Part shown: positions 57,441-64,000 of the stretch, piece after piece
Numbering within the stretch: the stretch's first letter is position 1
Layout: the number at the start of each line of letters is the position of its first letter
From: Euglena gracilis
Lineage: Eukaryota > Euglenida > Euglenophyceae > Euglenales
Direction of reading: 5' to 3'
DNA length: 64,000 nucleotides
Assembly (NCBI GenBank): GCA_039621445.1
Contig: CP154956.1
Location: 31,965,437 to 32,029,436, forward strand
Notes under the pieces: model-generated
What the model was told of the DNA's origin: nothing
Seen by the model: the letters and a program-made list of their open reading frames with translations, nothing else
The model's database searches: none
Made by a program: the position numbers and the translations under genes

Positions 57441-58329
57441 GTGCCCTGGAGTGCCGGGGCAAGGCAGGATTACTCCCCCCTGGGGGGGGGGCGAGTCGGT
57501 GCCTACCTGGTCGTGTGTCAAAAAATGCCAAAAAATGGCCTTTTTGGGGCGTCCGGCGCCTTCGGCGCTGGAAGTGCCTTCGCTGAGAGCCCAGCCCCCC
57601 TCAGTTGCACTAACACTTCTTGTCTGTTTATAGCCGGCACCAACTTCGCTTCTGGCCCAGTTTGTGTGATGAGTGGCCAGGGACCCCTTCCACCAGTGCT
57701 CTTGTGTTGGCCGAGTGAGTCTGTTGTAATCCAGCGCTGTAGGGACGTACACTCACCTTGTGTGGTTGGAGTGGTTCCCATGGCTGGGTCTACACCCTTG
57801 CGCCCCAGTGCTGCTCTTGCCTCCTGCCCTCTTCCCACTTTTCTGTGTGGAGGATGCATGGCGGGCACCACGCCATTGCTTGAAAACTTCCAATATGGCC
57901 TCACGGTCCCGCGGCTTCAGTAAACCTGGGCCTCGGCCTTCAGGCAGGTGGCGGGTGGGTAGTGTGCTGCTAAGTACCAGCAGTTCCCTTACATACTGGT
58001 ATCCGCGCTCCGTGCCCTGTCTGGGGTTGGTTTGGGCAGTCCGCTGCCTCGCAGGTGGGTCCCTCTCTGTTGGCTTCCCCTTTGGGGTTGGGTCGCTGGG
58101 GGTGCGCTCCTACTAGGCCAGATAGCCCGAAGGCTCCCCGAAGGCCCATAGCAGACCAACCACCTCGGGTGGTCGCACGAAGCGCCATGCCCCCTACAAA
58201 GGCATCGGAGTCGCATTTTCTACTGCTGGTCTCCGTGGGGGTCCCTCTGTCTTCCCCTCGCTCCCCCCATTTTCCTTCTGGCCACAGGAGTGGGCGGGTT
58301 GTTGCCCTCCCCCCCCCCCCGGGGGGGTC
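57441..58329. other. long frames on both strands, no firm gene
   Basis: Plus frame 57441-57923 and minus frames 57518-57904 and 57970-58482 overlap. Each is Pro/Gly/Ala-rich. The minus frame DSDAFVGGMALRATTRGGWS followed by CEAADCPNQPQTG looks best. No family recognised. Confidence 0.28.
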
Positions 58330-58383
58330 GGATCTGGGTCTCTGAGACCCCCCGGGGGGGGGGGGTCTCAGAGACCCAGATCC
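58330..58383. repeat. perfect 20-bp hairpin with C/G loop
   Basis: GGATCTGGGTCTCTGAGACC (58330-58349) and its exact complement (58364-58383) are separated by CCCC/GGGG. Confidence 0.9.
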
Positions 58384-58794
58384 ATAGAATGTGCTTCTAT
58401 TGACCCAAATTAGCTCAATATTTGCCAAATCAGTGCAAAATATCCCCAAAATTAGCAAAAAAAATTGATCCAAAATGGCCAAGATGGGTGTAATACTGGA
58501 GATTTGTGGAGAAATTATCCCAAAAATGGGTTTAATTCTTCAAAATATACAAAAAAAATGCCAGCATCACCCTTGTCACCAAAATCTTCTGAAATGCCAT
58601 CAAAACATTCAGCTTTGGCCCAAATAACCCTTTCGGAGGTGGTCCTTTGAGCAGCACATGTTGCAGGGCCAGGCATAAAATAACAAAAGAAGAGAGGCTG
58701 CACAGAGACAAGAATCAGTCGCACTGAAAATTGTCCCTCAGGGAGTAAAAAAACTGTTAAGCAAAAAAAAAACTCGAAAAAAAATTGCAACAAT

Positions 58795-58925
58795 TTTTTT
58801 CTCATTTTTGGCCATTTTCGGACATTTTCGGCCATTTTTGGCCATTTTCGGCCATTTTCGGGCCCCCACCTGTAGAGCCCAAAATTTCATTATCGGCCAT
58901 TTTCGGCCATTTCGGCCATTTTTAC
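58795..58925. repeat. TTTTCGGCCA minisatellite
   Basis: Tandem 10-base units ATTTTCGGCC with TTTGG variants. Confidence 0.85.
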
Positions 58926-58929
58926 TTTA

Positions 58930-60047
58930 GGTGCTTGCCCCCCCCCCCACCCTGTGGTTGGTCAATTTCAGCCTAATTCAGCCACCTGGTGGCCAAAATT
59001 AATAAAAATGAAAGTTCCAGGACTGCCAGTGATTGCATGGTGGTGGCTGGGAACGGACAGGGGGTGGGAAGTGGGGGTGGGAAGGGGAATCAAATGCAAA
59101 GGGAGCAGGGAACTGTAGCACTCAAATACCACAAGACTGTTTTTTTCTGCCCAACAGACCTTGGGGGGGGGGGGTTCAGAAAAAGGGATGAAACAACCCA
59201 ACGGGAGCTGATGGTAGAAAAAAAAGCTGTTGGCTGACCTTCCTCCGAGTAAGCTCTGGGTGGAACTGAGTGACGTCTGAGGGTAAACCAGACAGATTCC
59301 AAAGAGAAAAGGCTGTTCCCAGAACCACTGGGAAAAGGTTGCTGGCTGGCTCCAGAAATGAGTTCCTTCCAGGCACCATTTTTTACGGCACCCTAAAAAC
59401 CTGAAACCCCCTCAAAAACTTTTCAGAATGTATTCGCCAAATTGCCTCAAGAACCTTGGAAACCCTGGAGAGAGAAAAAACGTTGAAAGTTGGTCCTGGA
59501 AAAGTTTTCGAGTTTTGAGCAAAACAGAAGTCCCAAAATCTCGGCAAAAAAAGCCAACTCCCGAAAAAAAATGATCGGGCATCGCTGGAACATTGTCGAT
59601 CACCCAAAACTCAAAAAAAAAATGGTTTGTTGCAAAGTAATAACCCCCATTCGAAATGGTTACCCCTCTGATAAAAGACTCCCCATTTAAAATGACCCTT
59701 TGGTAAAAATCCGCCAATTTGAAGAATAAGATAACAACCTGTCCAGAAATTTACACACAAAATATTGAAACTGGGCAAAAATTGGCCAAAAATGGACAGG
59801 AAATGGGATTTTAGGACATTTTGAGGGGCTATTTTTGGCTTGCTTTTGGCCACCCCTCTCTGACAACGACCACCTTTGACAACAACTCTCCCTTATAACG
59901 ACTCCCTCGTTCTCCACTAACTCAAAGGTTCGATAGCTACCCGTCGTTAAAAAATGGGGGGAGGGTTAAAACGGAGGCGTGTCAGTGGAAACAGTTCTGG
60001 GAACCAGCACGCTTCCCCATTGGGAGGAAAGCACCGGGATGCAGTGG
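58930..60047. other. no supported gene
   Basis: Frames are short, AT-rich and on both strands. A repeated TTTGGCC/AAAATGG texture. Nothing recognisable. Confidence 0.45.
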
Positions 60048-60743
60048 TCACACAGCCTGCGACGCAGGGGTGTCAGCAGGCGACTCGCCGGCGGACAAAA
60101 AGGGAGAGGGGGGACACTGCGTTGGCCCATTCAGGACTGATGTCACGTCAGCGTGAAGTAAAACGTTCCGCCGGCACCAATCCACTGCAGGCGACTGGTT
60201 TCTAAAGAAATCGAACAATTGGGGGGGGGGGCACTTCTTCAACCACCCGTGGAATACCAGTTGGGTTTGCCTTTGAGGAAGGGGCTGTTTGCAATGGCAG
60301 AGGCATGCGTTGGAGCCCCTTGGGGAGTGGCGGTTGAATGGCTTCATTTGGTGGAGAGGCGACCGGGGGGAGAGGAGAAGAGCCGCGTTGCATATAAGCA
60401 CCATGCCACAGGCGGAAAAATATACAAACACACAAGCAAAAGCGAATTGCGAGGGACTGGGATGGTGGGCAACGCTTCGCATGAAGCAGATTTCAAGCAT
60501 CATTCCTTCGGCCAAAGTCCTGACTGAACCACCACTTATGGCCGAGGTTCTTTTATTTCGACGAAATATCATTGCCACCTGGCCGCCCATCAAGTCAAAT
60601 TGTTCAACGCGGGGGGGGGGGGGTCTGGAGGCTACAAGCAGTCGGGGAAACTGCCTGCTTGACCGGTATGAGGCGTCCCTTGATGCGCAGCCTTGATGGG
60701 AAGGGGATTGCAGCGAGAGATGAGGGGGGAAGCCCCGCCCCAT
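60048..60743 (-). CDS. hypothetical ORF, 231 aa
   Basis: Open for 231 codons. The middle (FDLMGGQVAMIFRRNKRTSA, LAEGMMLEICFMRSVAHHPS) and a hydrophobic run (FVYFSACGMVLICNAALLL) look protein-like, but a 135-codon plus frame overlaps. No domain recognised. Confidence 0.27.
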   Translation of the reverse strand: MGRGFPPHLSLQSPSHQGCASRDASYRSSRQFPRLLVASRPPPPRVEQFDLMGGQVAMIFRRNKRTSAISGGSVRTLAEGMMLEICFMRSVAHHPSPSQFAFACVFVYFSACGMVLICNAALLLSPRSPLHQMKPFNRHSPRGSNACLCHCKQPLPQRQTQLVFHGWLKKCPPPQLFDFFRNQSPAVDWCRRNVLLHADVTSVLNGPTQCPPSPFLSAGESPADTPASQAV

Positions 60744-62030
60744 CGCCAGGCACCAAGGGAGATGGGCGGGTTACCAATGGGGTCACCGTGATCTCAAATG
60801 ACTGTCACAGAATAAATGGAATGAGTGCTCAAGTGTCATATTCACTGGAACATTTGGTGGAAAAGGTGTTCTGGTGAACAGAACTGACAAAACAATGCAA
60901 GGTTCCACCTGACAGGCGGGCGAGGTTCCACCTGAGTGCTATTGGAAGTGTGCGCCTTCTGTCGTCGTGCAGCGTTGAGGATTCTTGTGGGCATCAATGG
61001 ATTCGGAAATCCAATCCAGTTGGAGACAACACAGAACACCAGAACACAAGAACACAAGAAGAACGCCAACCGGCACCCGGCATTGCTGGCAATTCCATTT
61101 TGGGGGTATTTGGTTTAGCCGTTGATGCCTGCTCACCAACGCCGCCGCCACACTGGATGCATTCATGTCGTGTCGGGGATTCAAAGAAGCCCGCACCACA
61201 CCACACCATGCACTTGCGCATTTGCACAAAGACAAAAGGCAGGTGGTGTCCAGATCATACCACATCGCTTGACTCCCGGGCAAGATTCACTTTCATTCTC
61301 ATAAAATCAGTTGGTGGCCTTTGGCGGGTCAATCAGTCAATAGCAAACAGTCTGGGGGAGGTCGCTCTGTGAACTCTGACCCGGAGCACTTCCGCGATAT
61401 TTTGGAAAACCAGCCCCTTCGGCACCGAGCCACTGTCAGCGTTTCATGACTGAATCCATCTACATTGGCACAGTCTGTGAAAAGAAAAAAAGAGAGAGAA
61501 AAGAGAGACTGAAAAGGTAAGGGGGAGAACCAACACGACATGACAGCAGATTTGACTCTCCCGCATGGAAGAGGAAACGCAGGGAAAGCACTGGAGTTGG
61601 GGATCAGGAGCACGAGGAGGAACGTCGTTCAGCAATCAGAGTGTCACCGACAAAGTGGAATCCTGCCTTGCTGGTTACCCAGGACCCAGGGGAGCCTCTG
61701 CAGAGGCTCCGCGGTGACCAGTTTTGTCTGCTGGAATTCTAACCAAGAATGTTTCTCACTTGTGCTGAACTGGCCCCGCCTGAACGCCACCCCCAAAGAG
61801 CGAGGGGAGAGCGAAAATGACGGGGAAGGACCCTCGAAGCCAAACTCGCCCCCACCCCCCGCTTTTAACCCTTATTAACCCTTTTGATTGCTGAGTACCC
61901 TTGAGGGGCAAGTGCAACAACAATGAGCAGGACCGGTTTCACTGAGGGGATGAAGCCTCAACCCTAACCCAGTGGGCTCCGTCAAGAGCCACGGATCATC
62001 TCAGTTGCTGATCACCCCCCGTGGTCTTCT
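60744..62030. other. possible minus-strand exons, none firm
   Basis: A minus block near 61.23-61.15 kb (SLNPRHDMNASSVAAAL) ends at a GTGAGC donor. AGAACACC/AGAACACAAG repeats lie at 61.03-61.06 kb. The rest has short frames only. Confidence 0.3.
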
Positions 62031-62143
62031 TACAGAGTTGGTTTGGGGGATCTGCAGATCCTGCAGTTAACCAGACTCCACGGAGGATCTGAGGTGCTTC
62101 AGTTGGCCAAATGTCAGGAATCCAATTTGTTTGGGGCCCGCAA

Positions 62144-62248
62144 TCAGAGGAACAAGGTGCCGGTGGAGGGGCTGGAGAGCTTGGGGATGCAGAATGGCTT
62201 CAACACCTTCTGCAATGCGGCTCCAGTGACCGGCTTGAGCAAAAACTC
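62144..62248 (-). CDS. last exon of a second receiver-domain gene
   Basis: After a pyrimidine-rich tract ending CTGCAG the minus strand reads EFLLKPVTGAALQKVLKPFC and a Ser/Pro-rich tail, with a stop after 34 codons. This is strand 5 (Lys-Pro) and helix 5 of a receiver domain. The splice point lies just before strand 5 in phase 0, exactly as in the last exon at 41908-41807, and the exon lengths (34 and 33 codons) are almost equal. The upstream exons should lie at higher coordinates, but none was found before 64 kb, so a long intron or a fragment is implied. Confidence 0.62.
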   Translation of the reverse strand, partial: EFLLKPVTGAALQKVLKPFCIPKLSSPSTGTLFL

Positions 62249-62525
62249 CTGCAGAGACCGGGAAGAAAGGTAAAGCAAAAAATAAAGTGTGAGCAGCTTT
62301 GCAAATATCTGTGCAATTCCACATGCTTTTGGATTTTGAATTTAAACGGAGAAAAAATTTTCATGGAAAAAATCAATGATTTGATAATATCATTTTTGAA
62401 ATTGCAGAGAATTTAATATGCAGCATACTATTGTATAAAAAATACCAAAAATAAAACAACCAAAAAAAACACATTAATAACAACCACAACAACCATAACA
62501 AAAACCTTCATAACAATAAGAATAG

Positions 62526-62558
62526 AAGGAGGAGGAGGAGGAGGAGGAGGAGGAGGAA
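62526..62558. repeat. (GGA)n microsatellite
   Basis: About ten GGA units. Confidence 0.95.
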
Positions 62559-63364
62559 ACCATATGGTATTTTTGCAACCCGATGAGGTGAGACACGGGG
62601 GGATGTTACAAATGACTTCCCCTAACTTTTGCCAAATTAAGACTCGGGCAAATCAGTTCAAATTAAAAAGACAGAAAAATTAACATCCCCTGACAAATTG
62701 GAAAGTTATAGCCCAAAAAAATACAGCCCTCCCCAAGCCCCCCAAGCAAAAATCACTGCCCTCACAAGGTCTAAACTCTGCAATGTCTCCAAAAAAATTG
62801 TCGAACAGTCGAAATTGTCCAAAACCTTCCGAAAAAAAAAGCAAGGAAGCTAATTCGACCATTTTGATCCAATAAAAAAAAGGTTGCTTCTTCAAGAGGT
62901 GAGGGGGCATTGCAATAATTAGGCAATAAAAATGTGTTCCTTTCAAGTGGCGTTTGGCAGTGGTAGATTCATGGCATTGCAGGAGCAACAAGATCTGGTC
63001 AGGCAATCCCCATCGTCATGCTGCCCTTCACAAGGGTGCAATCCGAATGAATAAACGACCGTCGGGTGTCAGATTTTGACTAGCAATTCCTGATTTATGA
63101 AACCCCCACTTTGATTGACCCCCCAAACCTGATCTGATAAACCCCGCGGGATTTATAAGTGGTTGATACATATTATAATTCATGTTTTAAAACTTTTCAT
63201 TTGTTTTCATTTTGCAATCTACTCTGGGTCAGGTAATCAGGCCCCAAATTAGGCCTCAAATTAGGGAAAATGTAGTTAAAATACAGCTTTATTTCTGGCC
63301 GAAATTTGGTCTAAAAATGCCCAACCCCGAAATGCACATGTACCTTCAGCCACAGTGTCTTGCA
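62559..63364. other. AT-rich, no supported gene
   Basis: A 108-codon minus frame (62680-63006) is Phe/Leu-rich without motifs. It could be intron of the receiver gene ending at 62.14 kb. Confidence 0.4.
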
Positions 63365-63710
63365 TCCAGGGCACCCACTCCAGTGCCTGCATTCACTCCA
63401 ATACCCAGATACTGGAGTGGATGCACTGCATGCAGATACTGGACTAGATGCAATGGAATCAGAAACGGTACAAGATGGAGTAGATGCAGATGCTGGAGTG
63501 GATGCAAGCACTGGAGTGAATGCAGTGGATGCAGGTACAGGACAAGACGTGGGTAGTGGAGCCGGTAGGTACTAGATGCAGGTACTGGAGCAGATGCAGT
63601 GGATGTATGAGGTGCAGATGCTGGACAAGATGCAGATACTAGAGTGGATGCGCATCCACTACATCAACTCCAGTATCTGCGTCCACTCCATCCACTCCAG
63701 TGTCTGCAAC
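63365..63710. repeat. GGAGTGGATGCAGATACT minisatellite
   Basis: Irregular tandem units of 18-24 bases with TACTGGA(G/C)(T/A)(G/A)GATGCA cores, including an inverted stretch from about 63.65 kb. Val/Asp/Ala-rich frames are by-products. Confidence 0.85.
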
Positions 63711-64000
63711 CATTGGCTCCCAACCTGGCCAAAATGACCACAAAAGGCCCAAAAAGCGACCAAACTGACCTAAAATGTCTTGGAATAACCTAAAAATAGC
63801 CCCAACATGTCCAACAATACCCACAAAAGGCTTAAAAAATTGACCTAAAATCAACAAAATAGCTTAAAAGTCCAAAAATGCCATAAACTTGCTCATATTG
63901 CCCAAATTAGCCCAATGTTTACCCAAATCAGCACAAAATGGCTCCACAAATTATATTAGAAAGATAAATGCAAAAAAGGTCAAAATGGGTGTTTCATAAG
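63711..64000. other. no supported gene
   Basis: CCCAAAATGACC/CCTAAAAT-type AT-rich sequence to the window end. Confidence 0.45.

Noticed and set aside
63365-63710. CRISPR-like array
   Set aside because: Units are 18-24 bases, contiguous and degenerate without unique spacers; this is a minisatellite in a eukaryotic context.

Overview
This is nuclear DNA of a eukaryote, and no bacterial operon structure is visible. Short GC-rich coding blocks are separated by introns with GT-AG ends (one GC-AG). The introns and spacers are full of long G/C homopolymers, GT/CA arrays, minisatellites and transposons. Split receiver (phospho-relay) domains together with tyrosine-recombinase (DIRS-like) retrotransposons fit a protist or microalga, but the lineage is an inference; no marker gene fixes it. 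No rRNA, tRNA, organelle gene or CRISPR array was recognised.

Layout. 0-3.4 kb: plus-strand exons of one or two small single-pass membrane proteins. 3.9-6.4 kb: a hAT-like non-autonomous transposon with perfect 16-bp ends and an exact 8-bp target duplication, carrying a tandem array of a 163-bp satellite. 6.6-9.0 kb: weak exon candidates. 9.2-12.2 kb: a plus-strand gene model of six exons, all joined in phase 0, most of them carrying one hydrophobic segment. 12.7-17.3 kb (minus, A1) and 25.2-29.9 kb (plus, A2): two closely related, nearly full-length DIRS-like retrotransposons with inverted terminal repeats and an internal complementary region. 17.4-24.8 kb: a third, diverged and rearranged DIRS-like element (B) that includes an inverted RNase H block and foreign ORFs. 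29.9-35.4 kb: an A-rich run, an unassigned ORF, two long GT arrays around a palindromic block, and a second transposon carrying the 163-bp satellite.

35-51 kb holds mainly minus-strand candidates. The best is a multi-exon gene whose 3' half encodes two consecutive receiver domains (41.8-46.5 kb), with probable upstream exons to 50.6 kb that begin with an N-myristoylation-type start. 52.98-54.40 kb is a G-rich element with inverted ends and a 9-bp target duplication. 55.06-55.56 kb is a short sibling of the hAT-like element. 56.7-64 kb holds dispersed repeats, hairpins and one more receiver-domain last exon (62.1 kb) whose splice position matches the first receiver gene.

Overall the window is an accessory, transposon-rich region with a few intron-rich host genes, some of whose introns have grown by repeat insertion. 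The DIRS-like elements encode Gag-like protein, reverse transcriptase, RNase H and tyrosine recombinase, the set needed for replication through a circular DNA intermediate. Nearly all their frame breaks lie in G/C runs, so some may be sequencing errors. Exon boundaries given here come from splice motifs and reading-frame agreement by eye, not from transcripts.
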